Source of the DNA: Neelides folsomi
Taxonomy: Eukaryota; Arthropoda; Collembola; Neelipleona; Neelidae
Assembly (NCBI GenBank): GCA_034687125.1
Contig: JAQGBZ010000011.1
Location: 1 to 64,000, forward strand
Direction: 5' to 3'
DNA length: 64,000 bases
The translations under genes and the position numbers were made by a program. Below are positions 12,301 through 28,719 of this stretch, in pieces; the stretch's first letter is position 1, and the number at the start of each line of letters is the position of its first letter. The notes under the pieces are model-generated. The model was not told the DNA's origin, searched no databases, and saw only the letters and a list, made by a program, of their open reading frames with translations.

Positions 12301-15300
12301 TAAATGCATTATATTTTCACTCAAAATTGGTTTGGCAAAATTGGAAAAATTTAAACTCTATGAAAAAATATGTCCAATGTTGAGTTAAACGGAAGCTCTC
12401 CAATTTACTTCCATTACAACCCCCATGCTTCATATTTTAATAAATATGATTGAAGTAGAGAGTTTTAAAATGGGTAATTTTTTTTTATTAAATTTCCTTG
12501 GATCTCGGAAGGGGATAAAAAGGATGTTTGGAAAATGAGATCAAGTCGGCTCCATCAGACAATTTGGACTCAGTCTAGAAATTCTGTCTATATCATCCAT
12601 TTGCCCTCGTTCTTCAACCTCAATGTAAAAAAGAGTCCCATGAGGAACCGTCCCCAGTTTTTATGATTTTATTACATATGTTGGCTAGCGGATTTCCTCA
12701 TTTTCTCCATTTTCGCGAAGAGGTTTCATTTAATGGGTCCTTTCAAACCTTTCATTCCTTGATGGCAACGGAATTCCATTTTTAAATTCACTTTCATTTA
12801 ACTTCGTTGTAAACGCTCGGCCTGGATTGAAACCCAATTACTTACCTCAGTTTGAAATAAAAGAGCCCGGAAATTATCCAACCAACTTTGCCACCAACCA
12901 AACTCAAACTCCTATGGACAACTATGAGCCATGTATTAAGGATAGGGTAATTGGGTAAGATGGGAGATTGGAATATCTTACTTGGTAATTTCTCTCCACG
13001 TGCTAATTGGATCTTCTGGTCGAATGTGGTTCGGAGAAATTTCCTCCTCCTTTTAATAGCCTTCATTTATGTATGACTACAATTCACTTCCACGTCGCAT
13101 CTCATTTCCATTTATTAAAAGTCCATCGTTCGGAGCATCCTTTCCCCCTTACGCAGCAAAGATATTTTAAATTTATCTATACTACTTATAGTTAAATATT
13201 ATACGTGTATAGTTACTATTGTATCCACTAATAGGATTCCATCCTCCCATTCCGGTCCTTTTTAATAATAATGAAATATTTCTTAAATTTATTGAACTCG
13301 ACTAAATGTAAAATGTAAGGGAGAAGATTGTACGGAAGGAAAGAGCTTATTATAAGTTTTTTAATAATCCCAAGACTTGTCCTGTCCATGATCGTGACAC
13401 ATCCTCGTAGTCAACATATGCCTCCCCACTTTATTTTACTACTTATACTTTCTTAATCACTTTTTACATCTCAAATTTCTACTTCTTTACGACGCATCCA
13501 CATGTGACCAAAACTAATTTACTACAAATGTAATTGCTCATTACTGATTACGATTCTTAATACATCCATTACTGTATTATACACATCCATGAGTCAATCA
13601 TTTGACAAATGCTCACTGGGGAGAAATTAAAGCTTTTTGATTTGTTGGGTTGGAAGGGTTTATCTTATCAATTAACCAATTGTACAATGAGCGCTTGGAT
13701 TGGCATGAGAAGGTTCTTGAAATTTGAAGAATAATACTATAACTGTAGAAGGTCATTTTGCCAACAGTTGACAAAATATGGTTTTGAGTCAGTTCATTTA
13801 ACTTGGACTTGCAATAAATACAAATAGGGAGAGAAGGCCTGAGTTGGATGACTAATGCTCATCTGCTGATAAGAGAACACGTAATTTAACAATAGGTTAA
13901 CATTACATGACCATCTCTATGCATAATGGCAATATGCGTGGTAATACGAGTCATAAATGAGTCTTATGAGCATTTACATTTTATGTACATTTTATGTATG
14001 TGCGCCGTATGGAAAGATATTTGTTATTTATTCTAAATTTCCTCATTTTTGATACACGAAGGAATATTTGTATACATTTATTTATTCCATTTTTCTCAAC
14101 TCTGTTGGAGGCGCCGATGAATTGAAGCCGATTTGGCGAGAATTGGCAAGAGACGGAGATTTCATTATTTACCTGAATATGTTCCAAATTGAGGGGATTT
14201 TTTATCCAATACATTGAAAAATATTTTTCATGGCCATTTGGGAACAGACTGGTCTGAATAAGTATGAGACGAACAACGAGCTCAATTGATTGTTTGATCC
14301 TCAATTTATTCCCATTCATCTTCCGAGACTCATCAATATTCCTCATTTCTTCCTTCCAAATTGAATTGAATTGGGAATTTGATGTAAATTGAAGAGATTC
14401 GTCTCCTATTCATTTATTTCTCCGTATTGATCAATTGTTGAATATTTCTGATCAAGAATATATTTGAAATATTTTACTTTTTTTCCATGAGTTGGATTTA
14501 AGAGTCTTGGTTAAGAATAATATTTAAGCTTTGGATCTGTAAGCTGTTGAAAGTTCAAAATGGTTCATGTTCGGGGACGGGGCTGAGATGCGATTAGGTG
14601 ATTGATTTTATTACCAACCACCTTTGTTTGATTTATTGGTCATTTCACATTGTGGGGGTTGAGAGGAGGAAAATTTGTTAAAGGGCTTAACAACAAGGAT
14701 TTCTGCCATTTATTTATAAAAGACTTAATCCCCTATGGACTGAATTTAATGGGATGAGACGAAGCCGAACACTTGCATTGCTTATGCTTAAATCCGATTA
14801 AGATAAATCTTCCTTGTACTTACATTCATCGGATTATTCATATGCGCGTGGTATATGGGATGTTGGGCAAAGGAGGATTGTTTCAAATATCAAATGTTTA
14901 CTAATTTAATGGGGGAATAACAAGCATTGGTCGGCACTCTCCGGAGCGGAGCGACCAATGCCCAAGAAAATATAAAGTAGTCACTCCGCTCAGAAAATTA
15001 TAATCCTGTACCACTCCGCTCCAGAGATTAAATTTCTGAGTTAATGATATGATTCAGAAATACTTTTCAAAACTTATTTTGTTGGCCATTGAATTGGAAT
15101 TTAATTATAAAATAAAAAAAGTAAAATAGTGATTTATTATCATTTTAGAAAACCGACCAGAGTTTGCTGGCTCAGTTTTTCTACGCGGATGAGGACTTAA
15201 ACACAGTGGCTGGGGAATTGGATTCGTTCGATGGACGAAAAGACCCCGACCGCTGCACCGCCCTCGTCAACCACTTAAGACAATGTCAAGATAAAGTAAG

Positions 15301-18300
15301 ACTATTTTAAATTCATTTTTTGGCTCTTTTATTTATTTAAATTTTCCTCTTTAGGTGCTCAACATCTGCCAAATGATCATGGAAGAGGTAATTCCTGAAG
15401 ATCGGGCTCCAAGAGATTTCAGGGCAAAGTTCCCAGACGACGTTTTGCAAGAGAACCTTGCTGGACAACTATGGTTTGGAGCTGAGGTATAATCTCTACA
15501 ATCATGTTCTTTTAATCATTCATGTCAATTGTCAATAATTAATTTAATAATTAGTGTTGGATAATTAATTTAATTTAATAATTAGTGTTTGGCTGCCGGG
15601 TCGAGTATTTTGAATCGAGAATTGGAAAGTGCATCGATGCGACCATTAGCCAAAGCGCTGACCAAGAGCTTGGAGAATGTTCGGAACCTCTTGCGTGAAC
15701 AATGCTTTCGAAATCCACCCGAGTTCACGGAGAAGATCTGCGAGTCGCTGAAGATCCTCGACCGTCTTTTTGCCGAATTCGAACTCTCCTATGTTTCAGC
15801 CATGGTCCCAGTCAAGACGGTCAACGAGTACGAGGCTCAACAAGGAATTACAGTCTTGTTCTCCGAGACACTCCAAAGGTCATTTTCATCCCATATTAAA
15901 TAAGACTTTAAGGAAGAGGTTCACTTGAGAACGCTAATGGCTCTAATTAGTCTACATATATATTCTCGGTATATTCCCACGGATGAACCCAAGAGGGAGA
16001 TAAATATGATACTAATGATAACTTAACCTACTTCACCTCTCTCCTTGTTCAAAGTGTGTACATACAATTAGGAGGAATGGAGAGACGGCCATTAATTGAA
16101 CTTAAATGTTAAGATAAATATTAGTGGAAGGGAAGATAAATGTTTATCTGGATTACGTTGGCAAGAGCTCTATGCTTGCCAGATAATCCACGTGACGTTT
16201 TCTCAATCTTGACAATGTCTGCTCAAAACTCGAAATAAAAGGGCGAGCCCTTTCGAATCATTTTTTCCCATGTGATTTAAAATGTGTTGATCTGAATCTA
16301 TCAAGGATTTTTATTTAATTTTTTTAATTAAACTGAATAGTCATTACATTGAAATTGGATGTTTTTTTGAGTAATTGATGAGTCGATTTCCTTCCTATAA
16401 GATGATTGTGCTGAATATAAGTGAATTTCTATCCTTACTGAGCTGAGGGTAAATTGGCGAGTTCCTGTTCCTCACAATAAAGAAGGGAAGTTTGCATGGA
16501 AGTGAATAGGACTCGCTGACTAATTGAAAAGAACGGTTTCTCCACTTAGCGAGACCTCACTTCCTACCTTCGCACATCCAATCCCAATTGCCTGTTCCTG
16601 TTCCACACTACCGTAAATGTATTTATTATGACATTAACGTATGTACTACTTATTATAAATATGGACAGCATTCCAGTTTTCACAATTGTCCTGTCGGATT
16701 CGGATTGGATTAAAAGTTGGGATGTTTTGTAGGCTATTCTTAACTCCAGTTTACATCATCCGTCCATGTGTGTAAAGTTGAAGGAACCTCAATGAGACGA
16801 AGAGGAAAGTCGATTACCTCGCACAGTCATTACACTTTTCTGTGTACTTAATATATTAAAAACTATTACATTCTAACGTAGATTCAAATACTGCTCTTAT
16901 AATACTATATGAGAGAGAGTAGAGACTTGCTAGTTATGTTAAGTTAATGTAGGTTTGAACTCATAGCACATTCCTGACAAATATTACATTGTTACATCAT
17001 TTTAATCTCATATGGATAATTTGTTAATGATCGCACATTAATGAGATGAAATAGCCAATGAGGAATTTTAAATATTTTAATTCCGGAAGTTTTTTCTATC
17101 ACGGGGTTGAGCTCATTGAGATTTTAATTGAGAGCAATGTTTTATAAATTATTTTTATTTACAGGGCGTTGGACCTTGGGCTTTTGCATCAGGACCAAGT
17201 GGACAGTTGTGACCCGGCCCTTATGTTCACCATTCCTCGGTTGGCTATCATTGCCGGGTTGGTCATTTTCCCCGATGGTCCGTTGTGTCTGGACCGCGGG
17301 GAGTTGTCCGACATGTTCCGTCCGTTCCGAACGCTCCTCCTCAAGATCCGCGAACTCCTCTGGACCCTCAGTCGGGCCGAGTTGTGTTCCCTTGAGCGGG
17401 CCTTGTGCTCTGCAGAGGAACCCTTCATTCCCACCGTCTCCGAAACTCCAGTGGTCCTTGAGAAACCTCCAGAGCCTGAGCGAAGAAACGAAGTCGGCCA
17501 ACACGCAATCCACGATTACCTCGACCAACTCTACAAGGACTATCCCCACTGTAAGGAGTTCATCACTGGTCTCTGTGGCGACTCGCCCACGTTCTCCACC
17601 ACTGAGCGAACCGACCAAGTTCCGGCCTCAAGCGTTGGAGAGGAAAAACGTCTCCATCCGCCCATCGTGACCGAAGACTGTGATTCTGAGGTTGTGAAGA
17701 AGGCGGTGGCCGCACTCGGATCACCTCACGGTTCCCTTCTAGTCGAACCAAAGTCGGAGAATTCGGGACTCAACACCACGGGCGAACCTAAAGTGGAAAA
17801 GGAAGGGAAAAGGAAACGGGAAGAGACGAGACTCAACAAAGAGGAACCTACGAAAAATCTCCTCAGACCTCCGACCAATTTCCAACAAGAAAACTCATCT
17901 TGTTCAGAGAGTTGTTGTAATAGCGAATGCAGTGCGTCGATTGGGTAAATTTTCACCAATTCTGTTTTTATATATTTACTACTTAAATACACCAAATCAT
18001 GCTACATACTTTTTCATTTTTACTACTTTTTCACTACTTGTTGTTAAACTTGAGATATTTTATAGCGGGGAGAGCAACTGTGAGACTTCGTCATTTGATT
18101 CTGAATGCCAAGATGACATTGAGATTGCTTTGGCGATGCAAGCGGCTGAGATTGCAACAAGAAATGAAGCCAGATCTCGGTTCAAGTAAGGAATCCCTTA
18201 AATAAACAAATGATTGGGTATATACAGGGTGGGCCATAAGATTTTATTCGATTGGTTATTTAAAAAAGAAAGTAACTTATGGCCCACCCTGTATAAAAGT

Positions 18301-19034
18301 ATAAAAAGAATAATGGATATTTGTACTGATGACTTTAGATATGGAATTTTTTTTAAAAATGATGTTTTTGTAGGAATAGTGCTGATTTAATTCATCGGCT
18401 CTTCATCTGCATCTCTGGAGTTGCGGATCAATTGCAGACCAACTACGCAGCAGACCTTCGCTCCACTCTCAAATGTGTTTTCGCTATCAATGCAACGGCA
18501 ATGGAGGAAACTCCAAGTTTGTGCACTGAGCGGGAAGGGTCCACTTCGTCCGGCCTGGAAGTGACCCCCGACATCTCTCTGGACGAAGAGGCCGTGGAGT
18601 ACACGGAGGAAGTTCTCCATACTTCTTTAGGTCAACTTCAAATCGAATCGAGTCATCATGTTGGCGAAGTGATCAGCCCTCCCACTTGGGTTCCTGATCA
18701 ATTAGCTCCACAGTGCATGGCCTGCACGGCATCCTTCACTGTCGTCCGCCGAAGACACCATTGCAGGAATTGTGGGAAGGTCAGTCAATTCATTTATTTT
18801 TGATATTTTAATTAATAATTAAATGTGTGGATAAATGTATACCACGGCTTATATACCTATGTACCTATTAACTTAATGACTAATTGTTTAATTCAATAGG
18901 TGTTTTGCGGGAAATGCAGTGGGAATTCAGTTCCTCTTCCAAGATACGGACATTTGAAGCCCGTTCGTGTGTGCAACAAATGTTTCATGTACAGCGTTAC
19001 TCCTTTTACGCTTCCAACCCCTACTGAATCATGA
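9382..19034 (+). CDS. Lst2: Lateral signaling target protein 2 homolog (FYVE-domain, 682 aa)
   Basis: Exons: 9382-9417, 15149-15295, 15355-15486, 15586-15878, 17165-17944, 18066-18185, 18374-18779, 18900-19034; all phases close to 683 codons including the stop. The N-terminus [23 protein letters not shown] matches the Lst2/ZFYVE28 family, and the conserved N-terminal domain runs to about residue 290 ([52 protein letters not shown]). A variable Ser/Glu-rich middle follows. A C-terminal FYVE finger (about 608-668) has all signature parts: WVPD, four CxxC-type cysteine pairs, RRHHCR and RVC. Known family role: endosomal PI3P binding and down-regulation of EGFR signalling. Intron 1 is 5.7 kb, and intron 6 carries a MITE. 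The protein is shorter than human ZFYVE28, the difference lying in the middle. Confidence 0.95.
14924..14961. repeat. 38 bp G+C-rich near-palindrome in Lst2 intron 1
   Basis: GCATTGGTCG at the left pairs perfectly with CGACCAATGC at the right, and the centre (CTCCGGAG) is itself palindromic. The core motif ACTCCGCTC recurs at about 14982 and 15013, so the whole ~100 bp patch (14924-15024) looks like the end or remnant of a repeat family. It lies about 190 bp upstream of exon 2. No function is assigned. Confidence 0.7.
18223..18293. mobile_element. Hairpin MITE, copy 2 (71 bp) in Lst2 intron 6
   Basis: It has the same ends as the element at 3621: TACAGGGTGGGCCATAA and TTATGGCCCACCCTGTA. The A-rich inner arm is shared too. 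It is flanked by TA on both sides and lies inside the 188 nt intron 18186-18373, so it accounts for over a third of that intron without touching the splice sites. The internal spacer differs from copy 1 by substitutions and a ~9 bp length change. Confidence 0.85.
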
Positions 19035-19206
19035 TTGAAATCAACCAGTGGATATTCGCTCAGAGAATTAAATTCTATTAGATAAAGAGATTCAGAATTA
19101 CAAATGTTATTGTTGTACTAATTAGCAAATTATAAATTAGAGACCTTCAACTATATTTGTTCACTTATAAAGAAATACAGATATATTTATAAATCTATAT
19201 GATATG

Positions 19207-19598
19207 TACAGCCTGGTGCAGACTTAACCGTTTTTTAATCGCTCACAAGTTTTTTAATTTTTAACCAATCTGACTAATAACTAATACATATATTCTTTAT
19301 AGATCATATAATAATAATAATAATAATAAGTTCAATCCACAATATGAAGTCCATAGACTTCAATACAACGATAACACATGGCTTCCACTGCTCGGCACGA
19401 ACGGAAAAGTGAAAGTCCCACTTTCTTAGAGAAAACCGTCTGCCGTTTCTTAATTGTTTAACCATTTCAGATTTTAGTATGCTAATTAACAGTCTATCGT
19501 ATTGCTCCAATTGTCTTCTAAGTTTAAAATTTCTATGTTTAAAAATGTTAAAGTTATTAAAGAATTAAAAAAAACGGTTAAGTCTGCACCAGGCTGTA
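19207..19598. mobile_element. Non-autonomous TA-flanked element (392 bp) with 30 bp inverted repeats
   Basis: The left end TACAGCCTGGTGCAGACTTA, continuing ACCGTTTTTT, is mirrored perfectly at the right end. TA at each end suggests a Tc1/mariner-type target site. The interior holds a (TAA)n tract at about 19310-19329 and a short minus-strand frame (19304-19510) that I do not recognise as a transposase. It sits just downstream of the Lst2 stop and may lie in its 3' UTR. Confidence 0.85.
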
Positions 19599-22500
19599 TT
19601 CAAAGCCAAAATTCTATTTTTCTTTTCCTCTCAAATTTTATTGCAGAAATGTACCTCAAATATGCCGACGTCTTTTAAAATCAAAATGATCCGAATATTT
19701 TTGATCCCTTTAACCCTGTGTAAATCAAAATTAATGACTCGCAAATGACAAGAATGTAATCGTCTTATGTGCTACTACTAAACATGGAGATTAATTCACG
19801 CCTTTTGCAAGAGCCGTTCCGAAAGTTAATGGGCCTAAATGTGTTTATAAAAATACAAAAGTTGAGAAAAATGATGTATTTTTCAAATATGTATTATGTT
19901 TCAGGTTGAGCCAACTCATTAAATTTATATAATCCTAGTACTTATTTGACTTACAATTAAATATATATATATATATAAATATATATAATGTAACTTGTTG
20001 TTAGGGATAAAAAATGTGTAACAAAACTAATTTACAATTTATAAAATGTTTGATTAAAATATTGTGAAACCATTTAGAAGTTACATGAGGTCTAATTCTA
20101 CTTAAAATTAAATTTTTTCATTTATTGTTTTTTTTCATTACTTTTGATATGCTTATTATACAACGTATGGAAGTGACTTTTAGTTTCAAATTCATTTTGA
20201 TATTAATTAATTCAAGAATGAATTATTGGCCTGAATGGTTCCATTTTTGTGTGCATGACTGAAATTATTGAGTGATGTGAACAATCAATTTACAACAATT
20301 GAAATTATTTTTACTGCGATTCTAACTTTAGGTAAATATTTCTCTTATTAAGTCGTTTACTTAACATATACTTATCCTGTATTATTGGAAAATAATATTT
20401 TCAACCACATTATAATTAAATTATATCTTCGAATATTCATCCTTATTAAATACTATTATAAAAATAAATAAATTTATATAAGTCAATGGTGCTTACTATT
20501 TTATGAAATATTGTAGATATTAAATACAACTTGTTTATTTTATACGAGAACCCGCTGACATCTTTTCCTACCTGTTTAATTTTCTTTTTATTAATAGCGA
20601 TAACAATTGTTTATCAATATGCGTCATTGTCTTAATTAAGGTGAAATCGTCATCTGAGGAAATCGAACCGTCTTTGAATGATTATTTGTAATATAAATAA
20701 TTAATTTGCCTTGATCCTTTCAAATCCTGAATTGTATTTAAACCAAACATTTTATTATTTGGAGAGACTGAGGCGATTAATGTAATTTATGATTCTAAAT
20801 CTACTCGTGTTCTACTGGTTTGTTATCTAATGAAGATGATAAACAATATGAAACAAATGATTGTTAAAATGGGAAACGACTCTTTCAAAGAGAAATAAAT
20901 ATACAAATTTTCTCTACAATTTCCCATCATTTCTTCAAGCATTTAATTTTCATTTTCAATAGCATCTAACAATTTCATTCATTCAGTTTCATTAATCTAT
21001 ACTTAATATTTTGTATTCTTCTACAGTTGGTAATTATTTAATTTTAGGTGTAAAAGTAGGTGTGATTTAAATTATGATTGAAAACAAATATTGCTTCGTC
21101 TGTAAAACGTGAAAATGTTTTTTTATTTAAAGTTAAAATTCAACAAGAAATATTCAAAAGGCAAGGTATTGTATTGTAAATAATATTTCCCTTCCAACAT
21201 TCATTTTTGCATTAATTTAATTCTAATTATTCACTTTGTCACCTTTTAAAATGGTAATTTGAGTAATAGATTATTAACTAAAAATCAATTGCACTTTTCT
21301 TCAAACCATACATTTCTCTTTTTTTATTTTTCACCTTTTTACAAAAAATATTCATTATATGCAATTGGTATTTTAACCATCATTTTTTATCTATAAGGAA
21401 AAGCGGTTTCTTACTTAATAGATTTTTTACTCAATTGTAGATTATATTACATTAACAATGATTATTCTTAAATGAAGCGTGAATTAAAGACAAATCAATC
21501 TTAAAATGGTTTTCACTCACAATTATATTTCTTTCCAGTATTACCAATAATTTTTACGTCTGATTCTTAAAATGTAAATTTAATAATTACGATTAGAAAT
21601 TTAACACAGAACAATTCATACACTTAATCTCAGGGTCAATCAGAACAAAGGCTCTGAAATCCCAAGAGATTTTTATCTACTGATGTTTAATAATGATCGT
21701 TTGTATTAAAAAAACAAATTTTTATTATAAGTAGCACAAGGAGAATCATACTTATTTCAATTATTACTTCATATGGTGATTCGGATTTAATGGAATCATA
21801 TCAAGTAAAATTAAATGGATCCATATCGTAGAAAAGGTTAGGCTTAAAAACTTTATTATCAACATTACAAATATCAAAATTATTCATCTTAAAGGCATAT
21901 TACAAATGTTATGCAAGTTTAAATAATTTCTAAATTAAATTATTAATGCGTAGTAAGAATCATAATACCTTCATGTTTTAAATTCACTGCCGAATCAGAT
22001 ACAAAGTTAAGTTAACTTTTCATTTAATTATTATGTGTGTATCACACCAAAAGAATAACAAGAGCTGTAATTACATTTTGTACAAAAAGTACCTAACAAT
22101 TAATCTACAGGCATATAAAACTTTTACATTCTCACATTTTAAGGGATTTCATATTTAATTTAAAAACTTATTTTGAAAGTCATCTTTAAAAGGAATAGCA
22201 TGTATATAGCATGTTCATAATCGATACTTGAATTAATAAGCTTTTAGTAAGATCAAATTGTTCAACTAAATATCAGTAGTAAAGTAATTTAAAAAAATCA
22301 TTTTAAACATTCACTAATTATTTAATCATGTTAAAATCTTGGTTATATTAAAATAAAATAAATGGAATTTGAATGAACATTTCAATAGTAATTTTGCCAA
22401 AATTTTAATTAATTACAAAATTTTAACAAGGAACCAATAAAATTAATTTTTCTTAATTCATAATTTGATTTCGAACTCAATTGAACTTTCTTTAATCTAA

Positions 22501-22683
22501 TACATAAATTGACTCTTGGATGTAATATATTTAATGTAATGTATTTAATGTATTTATATAATACATATACTTACACAGAGTAATAAAATCATACTTTTGT
22601 GTTATTTTATATACACATTTTACAATCTATGCTAACTATTAAAAAACTAATTATTAATTACCAAAAACATAGTACAAGAGTAT
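19599..22683. other. Intergenic A+T-rich region between Lst2 and DHX15 (convergent 3' ends)
   Basis: About 3 kb of very A+T-rich sequence with a short (TA)n tract near 19962-19985. No open frame, splice structure or repeat family was recognised. It presumably holds the two 3' UTRs and their poly(A) sites. Confidence 0.55.
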
Positions 22684-25645
<2,962 letters not shown>

Positions 25646-26243
25646 CCTATTAAAAATAATTAAACAGGGAATTAAAGTTAAGCTTCGAACTTTCTAGCCA
25701 TTCAATCCTCCCTTTATAATTCAATGTGTTGTAGCCGGCCTTAAGGTCAATTCCAAAGCCGCCTGGTTTGAGAAATTTTTACAATTTGTGGACTCTGATC
25801 AATTGATTATAAAACCCCAATTAAGGTTACCTTAAGCTTTTGATCCTTTTTGTATGCTTCTAATGGTGATTTTGAGAAAATGTTTAATTAAATTTAAAGA
25901 TTAAAATCCTCCTCAGTTTGATCGGACGATGAAGAATCAGAACGTCTGTGAAGATCTCTGAAAGCGGGTGTATAAAATTATAACCTGCGTTTTCCAAAAG
26001 AACCTCCCTCCTTTCCCCCTTGGTTCCATAGGGAAGGGAAGGGAGATTTGAAACTAATGGAGGGCATTGGTGCCATCTAGAACGAAAAACCATTTAAAAG
26101 TTCCCCTTCTCCCTTGTGCTAAACCATGCCGTTAAATTATTTATCCTTTCTATGTGTTCAGATTTCGCACATGGAAAGCAAGTTAAATAATAATTAGAGA
26201 ACATTAATTGACCATCTTATATTAGTTGAATCAATTTATCAAA
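25646..26243. promoter_or_regulatory. Bidirectional promoter region between DHX15 and DDX56
   Basis: Only 598 bp separate the two divergent start codons, so both 5' UTRs and promoters must lie here. No TATA box at a usable distance was seen on either side, which fits housekeeping-type initiation. A G+C-richer block lies at about 25720-25780 and another at 25900-26100. The small frame 25884-26093 (-) has no support as a gene. Confidence 0.6.
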
Positions 26244-28719
26244 ATGCTTGAATTCCATCAAATGAGTTTAGACGATCGTCTTTTAAAGGTACTATCATTA
26301 TTTAATGTTTGAAATATATAATTATTCCATTGATATTAAATGATGGAAATAGTACCACGTTGTTAACCATTTATAAAATTGAATTGATTTAAAATTGTTG
26401 ATTTAAAACGATTGAGGTTTAAATTGATTAATTGATTGACTAATTAAACATTGGCACATTTTTATTTTATTTCAGGCCATTAGCAAGATGAAATGGGAAA
26501 AACCAACTTTAATTCAAGAAAAAGGCATACCATTGATCCTGAGTGGGAAGGATGTTCTTGCAAGGGCAAGGACCGGGTCAGGGAAAACAGCAGCATTTGC
26601 CCTCCCAGTCCTCCAACACATCTTGAAAGTGAAGGGATCGGCAAGAGAGCAAAAGACCCGAGCACTTATCCTCGCCCCGACAAAGGAATTGAGTCATCAA
26701 ATCGCCGACTGTTTCTTCCAACTCTCCTCCTACGCCACACGGGACGTGAAGATCGTGGACATTAGCAGCGGTGGGGATTTGAAGGCTGTCAAAGGGCTCC
26801 TTAGTGACCATCCCGACATCGTTGTGTCGACTCCGACTAGGATTTTATCTCATCTTCAGACGAATAATATCCATTTACGAGATTCATTAGAATTCCTGGT
26901 CGTGGACGAAGCAGATCTTTTGTTCTCCTTTGGTTATGAAGAAGATCTTAAGAATCTTCTCTCATATCTCCCAAATGCTTACCAAACTGTCCTTGCAAGT
27001 GCCACGCTTTCCGAAGACGTCATTGAGCTGAAGAAACTTGTGCTCAACAATCCAGTAATTCTCAAATTGCAAGAACCGATGATTGCCCCAACTTCCCAAC
27101 TCGCTCATTATGTCATTCGGGTACAAAAGTTTAATATTGGAATTAAATTATGAATTATTTACAGAATTGACTTCATTAAATGATTTTTATTGATTTGTTT
27201 AGGCTGAAGAAGAAGACAAGTTCGTTTTAGTTTACGCCCTTTTTAAACTAAGCCTTGTTAGGGGAAAATCACTCATTTTTGTCAATACAGTCGATCGGTC
27301 TTACAAGGTCAAGTTGTACTTGGAACAATTTGGGATTAAGGCATGCGTTCTCAACTCCGAACTCCCTCAAGTCTCCCGATGGCACACTGTCCAACAATTC
27401 AATCTCGGTGCATATAATATCATCATTGCTTCCGATGATAGGCATTTGGACGAAGAACCAACTCAAGCAAATCCAAAGTAAAATTAATTAAAATTAATTA
27501 AAATTCCATTCGCTATGGTCATTTCCTTAATAAACATAAATGTGTAGTCCTAATTGTTGTTCATTTTTATTGTTTTTTTAATAATTGGTGGAATTGTTAT
27601 TTCTTAGGGACGAAGAAACTTCATGGAAAAAATCAGGAAGCAGGTTGGGAAATAAAGATAAAGAATCAGGAGTCTCGAGAGGAATTGATTTTCAATTCGT
27701 ATCAAATGTTATCAACTTTGATTTTCCCCTTGATTCATCGTCCTATCTTCATCGTGTCGGAAGAACGGCAAGGGGAAACAATAAAGTAAAAATTATACTT
27801 AACAATACATAAATTAGAATTAGAAAAATTTTTGTACATTTGTAATATTCATATTTTGATTTCAGGGAGCAGCTCTTTCGTTTATCAATATCAGAGAAGA
27901 AGCTCTCATGACTGACGTAAGGAAAATAAATTCCGCTTTGTTCAAACTTATTAACTTAAATTGTTTTCTTTTTTAAATAAATTCGCTACAAGTGTTTAAA
28001 TATTCTTTTCTAAAGGTCGAAAAATTACTTGAAGACCTAAGTGGAGAAACGGGACTTAAAATGAAACCTTTTAATTTTAAAATGGAAGAGGTTGAAGGAT
28101 TCCGATACAGAGCCAAAGATGCTTGGAAGGCCATTACTCGAATTGCTGTGAGAGAAGCTCGACTTAAAGAAATTAGAACGGAGATTATGAATTCCGCGAA
28201 GCTAAAAGTAATAACTTTAAGTTTTACTTAGAATTTAATTGGATTCTTTTTATGATTTTGGCTTTTAAATATGGATAATTATCATTAGATTGTTACTAAT
28301 TGTGTAAATTTCCTTCAAATAGGTATATTTTGAATCGAATCCAAATGATTTGAATGCCTTGAGGCATGACAAACAATTACACACGGTCAAACAACAAGAT
28401 CATCTCAAGAATATACCTGAATACATTGTCCCAAGCACATTGAGGCAATATGGACGGAGCTCAAGGGGAACAACGAATTTTCATTCAAACGCTTCAAGGA
28501 AAAAGAAATCAACGGCATTTTCCAAAAAACGAGCAGAATTTAAGGTAAATAAAAATTTAAAATTAAAATTACTTCTAACTTAGGGAATGACAAAGTTAAT
28601 ATATTTATGTTGATTAATGACGATTCGATTTTATTTATTTTATTAAGAAACGACAAAAGGACCCCCTTCACAGCATGGAGTTCAGTGGATTTGGAAAGAA
28701 AAAGCGGAAAAATACGTGA
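26244..28719 (+). CDS. DDX56: DEAD-box RNA helicase DDX56 (nucleolar; 559 aa)
   Basis: Exons: 26244-26288, 26476-27120, 27203-27477, 27608-27785, 27866-27916, 28016-28207, 28323-28544, 28648-28719; phases close to 560 codons. It follows DDX56 along its length: start [21 protein letters not shown]-motif PTLIQ (25-29), Walker A ARTGSGKT (46-53), PTKEL, TPTRIL, DEAD (159-162), SAT (190-192), then [16 protein letters not shown], and the family-typical [20 protein letters not shown]...REARLKEI. It ends in a basic tail (KKKRKN). Length is close to human DDX56 (547 aa). Known role: nucleolar helicase for assembly of 60S ribosomal precursors (yeast Dbp9 family). A basic insert rich in Lys/Gly/Ser precedes VSRGIDF, as in other members. 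Confidence 0.97.

Noticed and set aside
17128-17670. Frames over Lst2 exon 5 in other phases
   Set aside because: The 17169-17948 frame joins both neighbours in phase and matches Lst2; the rest are shadows.
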